Source of the DNA: Methylaequor sp002691245
GTDB taxonomy: Bacteria > Pseudomonadota > Alphaproteobacteria > Methylaequorales > Methylaequoraceae
DNA length: 47,732 nt
Assembly (NCBI GenBank): GCA_002691245.1
Contig: NZHH01000033.1
Span: forward strand, 1-47,732
Reading direction: 5' to 3'
A program made the position numbers and the translations under genes. Within the stretch, counting starts at the first letter, position 1. Each line of letters begins with the position of its first letter. The notes below the pieces were generated by a model. The model made no database searches. It was not told the origin of the DNA and was given only the letters and a program-made list of their open reading frames with translations. This document shows positions 25,251-34,138 of this stretch, piece after piece.

Positions 25251-26390
25251 GTGAAAAGTCAATTATTACCAGAAGGTTTTAGAGATGGTCTTCCAGATCT
25301 GGCAGAAATCGAATATAAAATCAACTCTATTTTCTTAGATCTTATGAGATCAAATGGATACATGTTAGTAAAACCACCTTTAGTTGAATTTGAGAGTTCT
25401 TTATTTTTTCTCAACAATGACAACGAAAATATTGATTCTTTCAGAGTAATGGACCCATTGACTCAAAAAATTATGGGTATTAGGTCAGATATTACAATGC
25501 AAATTGCAAGAATTTCTTGCGGTTCTTTATCTAATGGTACAAGGCCTTTAAGGTTGTCCTACAGTGGTGAGATTTTAAAAGTCAAAAACACAAATATTAA
25601 TTTATCAAGACAATTTACTCAAATCGGTGCAGAAATTATTGGTGTTGATGAAAATTATTGCTTAAGTGAAATTATAAATCTAGTGATAGAGAATTTAAAA
25701 TGTCTAAAAATCAGAAAGTTTATAATAAACTTTTCGATGCCAAATTTAATAAAATTAATTTCTAAAGAGTTTAATTTAGACGAACATCAGTATAAATTGG
25801 TGGAAAATTGTTTCAAAAATAAAAACTTATTTCAAATAAAAGAATTCTCTGAGGATCTTTTCAATATTTCAGAATTCTTGCTAGCTAATATAGGTAGCAT
25901 TGATGAAAAGGTTGATATAATTAAAAGGTTTAATTTTCCTAAATCTATAAAATTAGAAATTAATAATTTTATTAATCAGATAAAAAAAATTAAAGATGAG
26001 TTTAGTGATCATCAAATTATTATAGATTTATTAGAAATTGATGAATCAAACTATCATAATGGATTTAACTTTACTGTATATTCAGAAAACTCTAAAGAAC
26101 TGTTTAGTGGGGGTGGGTACAAAGTGAAAGGTGAAAATTGTGTTGGTTTCTCTGGTCTGATAGAAAATTTTGTGAGTGAAACATTAATTAAAAGGAATAT
26201 TAAGGATAAAATATTTGTACCATTTAATTTATTTCAAAATAAAAAAGAAATTTTAAAAAAGAAAAAAAATTTGGTTGTAATTATGGCTATTAAAAAACTT
26301 AATAAGAGAGAACTTAATATCGAAGCAATTAAACAAAATTGTAAATACTATTATTTTAATGACGAAATTTACGAGGTGAAAAATGACTAA
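25251..26390 (+). CDS. hisZ: ATP phosphoribosyltransferase regulatory subunit HisZ
   Basis: A catalytically inactive histidyl-tRNA-synthetase-like protein that partners short HisG in the first step of histidine synthesis. The start LLPEGFRDGLPDLAEIEYK, motif 2-like IMGIRSDITMQIARI, LRLSYSGEILK and the C-terminal YHNGFNFTVYS with SGGGYKVKGE support this. 379 residues from a GTG at 25251 (no nearer ATG fits). No hisG is nearby. The 3' end overlaps purA by 8 bases, an order known in alphaproteobacteria. Confidence 0.88.
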   Translation: MKSQLLPEGFRDGLPDLAEIEYKINSIFLDLMRSNGYMLVKPPLVEFESSLFFLNNDNENIDSFRVMDPLTQKIMGIRSDITMQIARISCGSLSNGTRPLRLSYSGEILKVKNTNINLSRQFTQIGAEIIGVDENYCLSEIINLVIENLKCLKIRKFIINFSMPNLIKLISKEFNLDEHQYKLVENCFKNKNLFQIKEFSEDLFNISEFLLANIGSIDEKVDIIKRFNFPKSIKLEINNFINQIKKIKDEFSDHQIIIDLLEIDESNYHNGFNFTVYSENSKELFSGGGYKVKGENCVGFSGLIENFVSETLIKRNIKDKIFVPFNLFQNKKEILKKKKNLVVIMAIKKLNKRELNIEAIKQNCKYYYFNDEIYEVKND

Positions 26391-27675
26391 TGTCACTGTT
26401 GTTGGAGCTCAATGGGGAGACGAGGGTAAAGGGAAAATAGTTGACTGGTTGGCCAACGAGGCGGATATAGTTGTAAGGTTTCAAGGAGGAAATAATGCTG
26501 GGCATACAATTGTTGTCAATAGAAGAAAAATAGCTTTAAGTCTTGTTCCATCAGGTATTATTAGAAATAATACGTTATCAATAATTGGTAATGGGGTGGT
26601 TGTTAATCCTTTAGCCCTCCTTGAGGAAATTAAAAAATTAAATAAAGTTGGAATAAAAGTTTCTAAAAAAAATCTAAAAATTTCAGAAAATGCTTCAATA
26701 ATTTTTAGTTTTCATAAAAGAATTGACGAAGTTCGTGAAACTAAAAAAGGACCAAATAAAATTGGTACAACAGGCAGAGGAATAGGACCAGCTTATGAGG
26801 ATAGAGTTGGTAGAAGGGCAATTAGATTTGCTGATTTAACTAACGAAAAATTTCTTAGAGAAAAAATATTAAATACTCTTGAATACCATAATACAATCCT
26901 TGCAGGTTTAAATTCAGAGCCTTTAACCTTAAAAAACATACTGAAAGAAATAAATATTTATAAAAATAAAATTTTAACTTATGTGGATAGAATTTTTCCA
27001 ATTCTACAAAAAGCAAAAAAAGAAAGTAAAAAAATTCTTTTTGAAGGTGCGCAGGGCATTCTTCTTGATGTTGATCATGGGACTTATCCATTTGTTACTT
27101 CTTCCAACACTTTGCCAAGTGCAGCTTCTACAGGGACTGGAATGCCAATCAAAAATCTTGGATTTATTTTAGGAATCGTGAAAGCATATACAACAAGAGT
27201 AGGAAGTGGACCATTTCCTTCAGAACTTTCAGATTCAACTGGAAGAAGGCTTGGAGAAATCGGAAATGAATTTGGTACTGTGACTGGAAGACAAAGAAGG
27301 TGTGGATGGTTTGATGCCGTGATCACCAAACATTCAATCAATATTTCAGGTATAGATGGGATTGCTTTAACTAAATTAGATGTTTTGGATAATTTTAAGA
27401 AAATAAAAATCTGTGTTGGTTATAAATTAAGAAATAAAAAAATTAATTATTTCCCGTCATCTGAGATTGACCAAAGAGAAGTTAAACCGATTTATGAAAT
27501 ACACCAAGGATGGATGGAGAACACTCAGGGAGCCAGATCATGGTCTGACCTTCCAGCTTTAGCGATTAAATACGTTAGAAGGGTTGAAGAGCTTTTAGAG
27601 ACCCAAGTATCATTGTTGTCTACTAGCCCCAAAAGGGAAGATACTATATTAGTTAAGAATCCATTTATTGATTGA
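26383..27675 (+). CDS. purA: Adenylosuccinate synthetase
   Basis: Joins IMP and aspartate with GTP on the way to AMP. The P-loop GAQWGDEGKGKIVDWLA is at residues 8-24, followed by FQGGNNAGHTIV, GTTGRGIGPAYEDR, FEGAQGILLDVDHGTYPFV and the Asp-binding/GTP-base segment VTGRQRRCGWFD. 430 residues, normal. The 3' end overlaps the opposing rpoH gene by 11 bases. Confidence 0.98.
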   Translation: MTNVTVVGAQWGDEGKGKIVDWLANEADIVVRFQGGNNAGHTIVVNRRKIALSLVPSGIIRNNTLSIIGNGVVVNPLALLEEIKKLNKVGIKVSKKNLKISENASIIFSFHKRIDEVRETKKGPNKIGTTGRGIGPAYEDRVGRRAIRFADLTNEKFLREKILNTLEYHNTILAGLNSEPLTLKNILKEINIYKNKILTYVDRIFPILQKAKKESKKILFEGAQGILLDVDHGTYPFVTSSNTLPSAASTGTGMPIKNLGFILGIVKAYTTRVGSGPFPSELSDSTGRRLGEIGNEFGTVTGRQRRCGWFDAVITKHSINISGIDGIALTKLDVLDNFKKIKICVGYKLRNKKINYFPSSEIDQREVKPIYEIHQGWMENTQGARSWSDLPALAIKYVRRVEELLETQVSLLSTSPKREDTILVKNPFID

Positions 27676-28558
27676 GGTTTTTGCTTTTATAGTTAATGTT
27701 TTTTACAACTTTTCTCAATTTTTCGAAGGCCCTAACTTCTACTTGCCTAACTCTTTCTCTTGAAATGCCAAATGATTTACTAAGTTGATCAAGTGTGAGT
27801 GGATCGTCGACTAATCTTCGTTGCGTCAGTATTCTTCTTTCTCTGTCGTCTAAATTCTTAAGTGCAAGTTTTAGGATTTCTTTTCTTTTGAATAGCTCAT
27901 CATTTTGCATAAAGATGTTCTCATGATTGTCTCTATTATCTGGCAAGCCATTAATCCATTCATCTTCGTTATCGAGAGAATAGGGATTATTAAGTGAATG
28001 ATCGTGGCCTGCTAAACGCCGATTCATATCAACCACCTCATTTTCCGCAACGTCTAATCTGTCAGCAATCTCTGTTACTAACTCTGGTGGTAAATCCCCG
28101 TCATCAAGAGCTTTAAGTTTTCCTTTTAATGATCTGAGGTTAAAGAACAACTTCTTTTGGGCGGCAGTAGTGCCAATTTTCACCAAAGACCATGAATGGA
28201 GTATGTATTCTTGAATGGAAGCTCTAATCCACCACATTGCATAAGTAGATAATCTGAAACCCTTTTTTGCGTCAAATCTGTCTAATGATTGTATTAATCC
28301 TAGATTACCTTCAGATATTAATTCGCTTAATTGAAGACCGTATCCCCTATACTTCATTGCAAGCTTTACTACCAACCTTAAATGTGAATTAATTAATTTG
28401 TGAGCCGAGGCCTCGTTTTTATTTTCCGACCAATCGGTTGCTAATTTAATTTCCTCATCGTGTGCAAGGATAGGATATTTTTGTATTTCTCTAAGATAAC
28501 CTGTGATATCATTTTGATCTAGGGAAATGTTAAATCTTTTTTTAAAATAACTACTCAT
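27665..28558 (-). CDS. rpoH: RNA polymerase heat-shock sigma factor (sigma-32)
   Basis: A 297-residue group 3/RpoH sigma factor. Region 1.2/2.1 YLREIQKYPILAHDEEIKLA and region 2.2-2.4 LISEGNLGLIQSLDRFD with RLSTYAMWWIRASIQEYIL are clear. The RpoH box region LFFNLRSLKGKLKALDDGD follows, and region 4 contains RERRILTQRRLVDDPLTLDQ and SRERVRQVEVRAFEKLR. The N-terminus MSSYFKKR fits alphaproteobacterial RpoH. A good promoter lies only 6 bases before the ATG, so the mRNA may be leaderless. Confidence 0.96.
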   Translation of the reverse strand: MSSYFKKRFNISLDQNDITGYLREIQKYPILAHDEEIKLATDWSENKNEASAHKLINSHLRLVVKLAMKYRGYGLQLSELISEGNLGLIQSLDRFDAKKGFRLSTYAMWWIRASIQEYILHSWSLVKIGTTAAQKKLFFNLRSLKGKLKALDDGDLPPELVTEIADRLDVAENEVVDMNRRLAGHDHSLNNPYSLDNEDEWINGLPDNRDNHENIFMQNDELFKRKEILKLALKNLDDRERRILTQRRLVDDPLTLDQLSKSFGISRERVRQVEVRAFEKLRKVVKNINYKSKNLNQ

Positions 28559-28564
28559 AACTAC

Positions 28565-28592
28565 ATAATAGAGATCAAAATATAGATGTCAA
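28565..28592 (-). promoter_or_regulatory. rpoH: Promoter of rpoH, placing the transcript start at or near the ATG
   Basis: On the minus strand: TTGACA (28592-28587), 16-base spacer, TATTAT (28570-28565), then six bases and the rpoH ATG at 28558. No Shine-Dalgarno-like sequence lies between. Normal geometry would start the RNA at the A of ATG. Confidence 0.6.
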
Positions 28593-28639
28593 CAAAAAAT
28601 GAATGCAGGATGAACAAAATATTGTTATTTTATTCATAT

Positions 28640-29643
28640 TTAATAATTTTCATCCAAATTTAATATCGATAATAAATTATTAATGTCAAGTGGCATTTTA
28701 GACTTAAATAACATATTTTTATGTTTTTTAGGATGAAAAAACCCTAACTTTCCTGCATGAAGTGCCTGCCTCTCTTTACTAACAAAGGAGTTGAGTACAA
28801 TTTTTTTTAAACTGTCAGGCAACTTTGTATAGTAATTATTCCTGCTGTATTTTTTATCTCCGATTAAAGGGTTTCCCATATGACTCATGTGGACCCTTAT
28901 TTGATGGGTTCTTCCCGTCATTAAACAACATTTAATATGACTAATGCTAATATATTTATTTATTATATAATTTTTTATTAATTTATATTTAGTTATTGCT
29001 GTTTTTCCTATGTTTTTTTGGTTTGTGATTGCCATTTTTTTTCTATTAAATTTTGATCTACATATTCTATTTTCGATTACACCCTCTTGTTTTGGTGTTT
29101 GATTCCATGCTAGCAAATCATATTCTCTTATTGTTTGCTTTTTTTTAAATTGTTCTGATAGTTCATTGTGTGTGTAGTCATCTTTGGCAAAAACCAATAA
29201 TCCACTGGTCATTTTATCTATTCTATGGACAACACCTGGCCTTTTGACTCCACCAATTCCCGATAAGTTCTCTTTACAGTGATGAAGTAAAGCATTTACA
29301 AGTGTATTATCTGTATTTCCTGCAGCTGGATGGACAACCATTCCTGCATTTTTATTTATTATAATTAAATAATCATCCTCATAAACTATATTTAATTGTA
29401 AATCCTGAGNNNTGGAATTTTAGATGGTTTTAATTCAGGTATTGATAGTAACAAAGTACCTAATTTCCTCAATTTGATTGAAGTTTGGGTTATTTTTTCG
29501 TTATTAAATGTTAAATTACCATTATTTATTAACATCTGAACTTTATTTCTTGAAAATTCATCTAACTTCTCTGAAATAAATAAATCAATTCTTTTTCCAA
29601 GGTCTTTGCTAGATACGGAAATAGATATATAATTTTTTTTCAA
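28640..29643 (-). CDS. rluD: RluA/RluD-family 23S rRNA pseudouridine synthase, frame broken at an N run
   Basis: The N-terminal S4-like domain (VSSKDLGKRIDLFISEKLDE, INNGNLTFNNEKI) is in one frame. The catalytic domain (IVYEDDYLIIINKNAG, VVHPAAGNTDNTLVNALLHH, VHRIDKMTSGLLVFAK with the catalytic Asp, GRTHQIRVHMSHMGNPLIGD) is in another. The frames meet exactly at NNN (29410-29412), so the run is probably the wrong length, not a mutation. The start is TTG at 29643, preceded by GAGGAG at good spacing. Members make pseudouridines in helix 69 or similar; the exact target is inferred from the rpoH linkage. Confidence 0.88.
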
Positions 29644-29930
29644 TGAAAAAACTCCTCAAACATATTGTTGTTATTTTGGGTATTTTAATATTTATTTTAT
29701 TATCGATAATAATATTAACTATATTTAATAAATATAAAAATAGTGATAATAATTATATTAATAACATAAAACTTATACCGAAAGTTGAAGATAACTTCTC
29801 TTTAAAAGGNTTTCAGATNAATAAAAATGAAATNCAGTTATTTCTTGAAAACAATACAAATANTAAAATATATATAAGNTTNTATGATAAAAANAATGGT
29901 AATTTGTTATCGGAAATTGAAGTAAAATGA
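29643..29930 (+). CDS. Small single-pass membrane protein, unknown
   Basis: A 95-residue protein with one strong N-terminal membrane helix (VVILGILIFILLSIIILTIF, about residues 9-28) and a ~60-residue exposed domain ending GNLLSEIEVK. Not confidently recognised. Small one-helix proteins of the DUF6476 type occur beside rluD in some alphaproteobacteria and this might be one. Its ATG shares base 29643 with the divergent TTG start of rluD, and its stop overlaps the next gene by 4 bases. Several N codons. Confidence 0.6.
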   Translation: MKKLLKHIVVILGILIFILLSIIILTIFNKYKNSDNNYINNIKLIPKVEDNFSLKXFQXNKNEXQLFLENNTNXKIYIXXYDKXNGNLLSEIEVK

Positions 29931-30382
29931 TTTCAAAAACACTTNTAGTATTTTTAAGCTCTTGGATTATANAGAATACAGAATTTAGTAAAAANATTGA
30001 TGATCCAGAATTCTTTAAACTTTCAAAAAAAGAAATGTCTNATAAAGCTTGNTTTTCTTCAANAAATTGCAGGGTTAAAGCATATTATGTAAAAAANAAT
30101 GGGATTTATTANATTGACCANTTAGATCCTGAAAAAAATGTATGTGATAAATCAATAATTCTTCACGAGTTNGTTCATCACTATCAAAAGAACGATGATA
30201 GAGTAATAGATCTTGATGAAAAAACATTATGGACGTTGCAGGAAAGACAGGCAATTTACTATCAGAATCTATTTCTGATTTCACAAAAAAGACAGAATAA
30301 TAATCAAGGTCCAGAAAATGTTCTTGAATGTGAAGGTGGNTCCTACCTTGATCTTCAGTATAAATATAATGAAAATAGATAG
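29927..30382 (+). CDS. Small exported HExxH-motif protein (putative metallopeptidase-like)
   Basis: A 151-residue protein with a weak N-terminal signal-like stretch (about residues 5-16) and the motif IILHExVHHYQ (His80, Glu81, His84), the zinc-ligand pattern of zincin metallopeptidases. Cys pairs (NC at 48, VC at 73, EC near the end) suggest a periplasmic disulphide protein. The third zinc ligand is not obvious; ERQAIYYQNLF and ECEG downstream offer a Glu. It resembles uncharacterised alphaproteobacterial proteins with the same motif. Coupled to the preceding gene (4-base overlap). Many N. Confidence 0.6.
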   Translation: MISKTLXVFLSSWIIXNTEFSKXIDDPEFFKLSKKEMSXKAXFSSXNCRVKAYYVKXNGIYXIDXLDPEKNVCDKSIILHEXVHHYQKNDDRVIDLDEKTLWTLQERQAIYYQNLFLISQKRQNNNQGPENVLECEGXSYLDLQYKYNENR

Positions 30383-30404
30383 TTAATAGTTCAAAAAAAT
30401 TTTG

Positions 30405-31238
30405 ATGAAAAAACTTGAAAAACAGTATGTTTTAAAAACCAAAATTTGTAATTTAGATGAAGATTCATTAAAAAAATATGTCTTCTCAGGTAAAATCTTA
30501 TTAATCAAAAAATCTGATGAATTAATTCAAATCCTTAATCAAGTGGAAAATCATCTATTAGATTACTTTAATAGCTCGGTTTATAAAATTAGAAAAGAAT
30601 TTAATNATAATAATGAANATAATAAATTATTNTCTATACTTCAAAATAGNATAAAGAATTGCAAAATAATAAAAAGGAANTTTANTTTNTTTTTAAGATC
30701 AATTGGTTTAAAAACTTCTCAAACATATATGGACTTAATAACATTTAGATTTAGTCCTTGTTTTGGAAAGAGAGCTATTGGTATATTGAATCCTGCGCAA
30801 GCACATAGAGATACGTGGGCCTCAAATATATTTAATCAAATTAATTTTTGGTTTCCTTTGCATAATGTTGAACATGAAAATTCAATTTTCATAGTTCCTG
30901 AGTACTTTTCAAAAGCTGTTAAAAATAATAGTGATACATGGAGTTTCAAAAAATATAAAAAACTTCAAAATTATTCATCAGTTCCAATTTCATCTAAATC
31001 TTTTTTAAAAAAAGAAGTGTTAACATTTAAACTAAATAGAGGAGAGGTTATCTGTTTTTCTGGNCATCATCTTCACGGAAGTAANGTAGGNAAAAAAAAT
31101 AGAATGAATTTAGAAACAAGGATAGTAAGTAAAATAGACGAAAAGAATTATAGAACACCAGAAAACTTAGACTCATACAGTAAAAAANTNAAAAATANAT
31201 GGTTTAGGAATATTGATACNAACGAATANTATNCNTGA
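30405..31238 (+). CDS. Phytanoyl-CoA dioxygenase (PhyH)-like Fe(II)/2-oxoglutarate oxygenase
   Basis: A 277-residue protein with the ligand set of Fe(II)/2OG oxygenases: HRD at residues 134-136 in PAQAHRDTWASNIFNQINFW, a distal His in FSxHHLHGS (near 222-224) and an Arg in NLETRI (239) that could bind 2-oxoglutarate. The ATG at 30405 is preferred to TTG one codon upstream. It converges on blh, and the two 3' ends overlap by up to 91 bases. An N at 31229 decides where each gene stops. The substrate is unknown; a carotenoid/retinoid hydroxylase role is speculation from position only. Confidence 0.75.
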   Translation: MKKLEKQYVLKTKICNLDEDSLKKYVFSGKILLIKKSDELIQILNQVENHLLDYFNSSVYKIRKEFNXNNEXNKLXSILQNXIKNCKIIKRXFXXFLRSIGLKTSQTYMDLITFRFSPCFGKRAIGILNPAQAHRDTWASNIFNQINFWFPLHNVEHENSIFIVPEYFSKAVKNNSDTWSFKKYKKLQNYSSVPISSKSFLKKEVLTFKLNRGEVICFSXHHLHGSXVXKKNRMNLETRIVSKIDEKNYRTPENLDSYSKKXKNXWFRNIDXNEXYX

Positions 31239-32125
31239 TTGTTTTTNGTAAAGTTCACAAGAAATATGTGNGAAGTAGTNAGTGATGACAAACCGATAAC
31301 AACGTATGAAATATTTAAGTTATAGGGGANTCCATCAAAAANAAAAAATATTGCAATAAAAAAAACTAAAGTTANGAAAGTNAACGGGATGGTTTTNAAA
31401 ATTAATTGAAGNAAACTGANTCCCAAAACTCTTTTTTCGTCTATTAAATGTCTNGTTGAATGAAGAAAACAAAAGTAAAGAAAAAATGAGATAAGAGGTT
31501 GATAAAACCAAAAACAAAAGAAAAGTATCATAATCTCAAATGATGAAATAAAGTTTCTATCGTTACTATAGAATCTTGAAAAACAAGTAATAATCCAGAA
31601 TAAAATTAAGAATAAAAGAAAATAATACAGGTAATTAAAATATGTTAATGAACTAACTAAAAAGGTTTCATTTACCAAAAAATAGGAAAAAATTTCTATA
31701 GATTTTTCAGAATGAAATTTGAATGGCAGACAAATAACAATAAGCCCTCGGATTAAGATCTCGAATAATCTAATGCCACGCACCTTTGTAATACAATCAC
31801 TTATTCCAAAATGAAGAATTGAAAGTATCAAAAAAATGGTGAACAAAACCTTGGGGAAATAAAGCCAAAAGATAAAAAAACAAAACGGTATAGTTAAGTA
31901 AATAATTATAAAAGTTAGTNTTTGTAAATTATTATTTATTATCTTATTTTTTTTGGCTATAGATATATCCAGGCTTCCGTGAGCTAAACCGGGCCATAAT
32001 AAAGGTAGCGAAAAAAGTAAAATCTGATTAATATAATTATTTTCCAATTGATTTTGAAAAATAATAAAAANAGGAATCATTAAGACAACAAATAATAAAA
32101 ATAATTTTGTGTCCAAGTATTTCAT
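31148..32125 (-). CDS. blh: Beta-carotene 15,15'-dioxygenase, Brp/Blh family
   Basis: Integral-membrane enzyme cleaving beta-carotene to two retinals for proteorhodopsin. Metal-ligand-type motifs PGLAHGSLDI (about residues 45-54), ILHFGISD and FCFLHSxRHLIDEKR are present among 7-9 hydrophobic helices. Its ATG overlaps the crtY stop (ATGA). The literal frame runs to 31148 (325 residues), but codon 31229-31231 reads TAN: if the N gives TAA or TAG the protein ends there with 298 residues, closer to usual Blh length. Several N codons at the C-terminus. Confidence 0.88.
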   Translation of the reverse strand: MKYLDTKLFLLFVVLMIPXFIIFQNQLENNYINQILLFSLPLLWPGLAHGSLDISIAKKNKIINNNLQXLTFIIIYLTIPFCFFIFWLYFPKVLFTIFLILSILHFGISDCITKVRGIRLFEILIRGLIVICLPFKFHSEKSIEIFSYFLVNETFLVSSLTYFNYLYYFLLFLILFWIITCFSRFYSNDRNFISSFEIMILFFCFWFYQPLISFFLYFCFLHSXRHLIDEKRVLGXSXLQLIXKTIPXTFXTLVFFIAIFFXFDGXPYNLNISYVVIGLSSXTTXHIFLVNFXKNNXXXYSXVSIFLNHXFXXFLLYESKFSGVL

Positions 32126-33231
32126 TTTTTTGTTAATACAGTTTTAATTAATTCAAATTTTGGTAGTGAAACTATTATTTTCAATAGTTCAATAATACCT
32201 GCTTTATTGGTCAAAAAATTAACAATATTAATTAATTTGTTTTTTTTATAAAACTTTTCAAAGAAAAGAGCAGATTTTTCAGGGTTATTCTTTAAAAATA
32301 TACAAAAAGTATTATCTAGAAAGTTTAAAAAGGAACTTTTCTTAATTTGCAGGTTCTTACCTTTTAAAATACAATCTACTATTTGACTTGAGTATTCAAA
32401 AGCATTTTGTAGAGAATATCCTGAGGATTGTCTGACCCAATTTCCGGCTGTACCGATTTTTATGTGGTTTCTTGAATTAAATTCTTCAAATTTAAACATT
32501 GGAATTTTTCCAAATTCACTAAAGTTAATTTTATATTTTTTATCCTCATATTTATTTTTTAAGTATTCATATAGATCTTCTTTATATTTATTTTTTTTAA
32601 ATATTTTCTTTGAAAAATATGTCGACTCAATAAAAATTTTCTTTTTGCTTAAGGGTAAAATATACATAAAGTGGAACTCTTTTTTATTATCTTGTATATC
32701 CATTAATGTTAAAGAATTATTTGTAACATTGCTTTCAAACTCAATTTCCACTCCATAAAAATGCTGTAATAGTTCATTGTTTTCGTAAGCTTTTTCTATT
32801 CTACTATCAAAACAAAATTTCGAGTAAAAATTTTTATCTCCTATTGTAATTGCTACACGATTGCGATCTGAATTTATAGACTTTATTGAATGACCCAATA
32901 ATAACTTAAAGTTTTTTCTTTTTTTCAGCTTATTTAAAAAAATTCTATAAAAATTTGATGACTTTATTCTAAGGTATTCAATTCCATCTGAGCTTAGATT
33001 TATTTTTTTGTTGTTAATATATACACAAAGTTCAGACCATCTATTATCTGCAAAATCAGTTAAAAAGTTTTTAGGAATACTCCAAAAGCAAAGATTCTTG
33101 TCGAATTCAAATTTAGTTTTTTTTTCTATTAATAATACTTTATTATTAGTTCGCTCTGTTATTTCATTTGCTAAAATTAGACCGGAAACACCAGCACCTA
33201 TAATTGTAATATCAAAATATTCTTCAATCAC
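32122..33231 (-). CDS. crtY: Lycopene beta-cyclase, CrtY type
   Basis: A 369-residue FAD-dependent enzyme forming the beta rings of beta-carotene from lycopene. The N-terminal dinucleotide fold ITIIGAGVSGLILANEI is at residues 8-24. Mid-protein LTLMDIQDN and MYILPLSKKKIFIESTYFS match the cyclase signature, and IKIGTAGNWVRQSSGYSLQN near residue 260 is the conserved FAD/substrate segment. One base separates it from crtB upstream; it is coupled to blh downstream. Confidence 0.93.
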   Translation of the reverse strand: MIEEYFDITIIGAGVSGLILANEITERTNNKVLLIEKKTKFEFDKNLCFWSIPKNFLTDFADNRWSELCVYINNKKINLSSDGIEYLRIKSSNFYRIFLNKLKKRKNFKLLLGHSIKSINSDRNRVAITIGDKNFYSKFCFDSRIEKAYENNELLQHFYGVEIEFESNVTNNSLTLMDIQDNKKEFHFMYILPLSKKKIFIESTYFSKKIFKKNKYKEDLYEYLKNKYEDKKYKINFSEFGKIPMFKFEEFNSRNHIKIGTAGNWVRQSSGYSLQNAFEYSSQIVDCILKGKNLQIKKSSFLNFLDNTFCIFLKNNPEKSALFFEKFYKKNKLINIVNFLTNKAGIIELLKIIVSLPKFELIKTVLTKK

Positions 33232-33232
33232 A

Positions 33233-34138
33233 TTAAATTAATTTAAATTTATTCAAAATACTTCTGATTTCCTCATCCATAGCTTTATCTTTATTTATTT
33301 TGGTGTCAAAAACTAGTTTAAAAAAAACTTTTATAGTCCGTACTAATTTCTCTGATAAATTTAGATATATTCTTTGATTCCATATATCATAATTACTTGA
33401 TCTTATTTTTACTCCAATAGATTGATATAAAAATGATGCTACTGCAATAGGTACTCTAAATTTTATAGGCAACATAATAATTCCATTCCAAGAAATCCTA
33501 TAAATTCGATCTGCCAAATTTAGAAAATTTTCTAAATCCTTTGAAAATTCTGTTTGAATTTCTTTATTAGAGGGAAGTTTTTTAAAATCTTTAGTTTGAT
33601 GTGACCTAAGTTGTTGGGGAAAATAGATTCTATCTCTGTATAAATCTTCTTTAATATCCCTTGCAATATTTGTAAGTTGCATAGCTATTCCTAATTGAAC
33701 AGCTCTTAGTTTCATTTTTTTATTATTTACTCTCATAATACTGCACATCATTATGCCAACAGTGCCGGCAACTTTATAACTATACTCTATTAATTCTGAG
33801 TTATTTTTAAAATCAACTTTATCCAGATCGCTTAAAACTCCATCAACCAGATGCATCGGTATTGATGTTTTAATGTTATATTTATTACATATCGATATAA
33901 GTCCCGAAACAATTTTATTATTAGATTTACATATTTTTAGATTATTTTTAATCTTTTTGAGCTTTATTCTGGATATTTTAATTCTTTTCTTTGAATCGTC
34001 ACCAAGATCATCAACGTATCTACAAAATTCATATAAAACTTTGATATCAGTTCTCAAATTATTTGGAAAAAATAAAGATGCAAAATAAAAGGTTTTCGCT
34101 CTATTCTTTAGTGAATAATTAGTATGTTGCTGATTCAT
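33233..34138 (-). CDS. crtB: Phytoene synthase
   Basis: Joins two geranylgeranyl diphosphates to phytoene. 301 residues with the trans-isoprenyl diphosphate synthase motifs: FCRYVDDLGDDSKK (first Asp-rich motif, DDLGD) and LGIAMQLTNIARDIKEDLYRDRIYFP (second Asp-rich motif, RDIKED, split across residues ~153-178). The start overlaps crtI by 20 bases, as is common for this pair. Confidence 0.96.
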   Translation of the reverse strand: MNQQHTNYSLKNRAKTFYFASLFFPNNLRTDIKVLYEFCRYVDDLGDDSKKRIKISRIKLKKIKNNLKICKSNNKIVSGLISICNKYNIKTSIPMHLVDGVLSDLDKVDFKNNSELIEYSYKVAGTVGIMMCSIMRVNNKKMKLRAVQLGIAMQLTNIARDIKEDLYRDRIYFPQQLRSHQTKDFKKLPSNKEIQTEFSKDLENFLNLADRIYRISWNGIIMLPIKFRVPIAVASFLYQSIGVKIRSSNYDIWNQRIYLNLSEKLVRTIKVFFKLVFDTKINKDKAMDEEIRSILNKFKLI

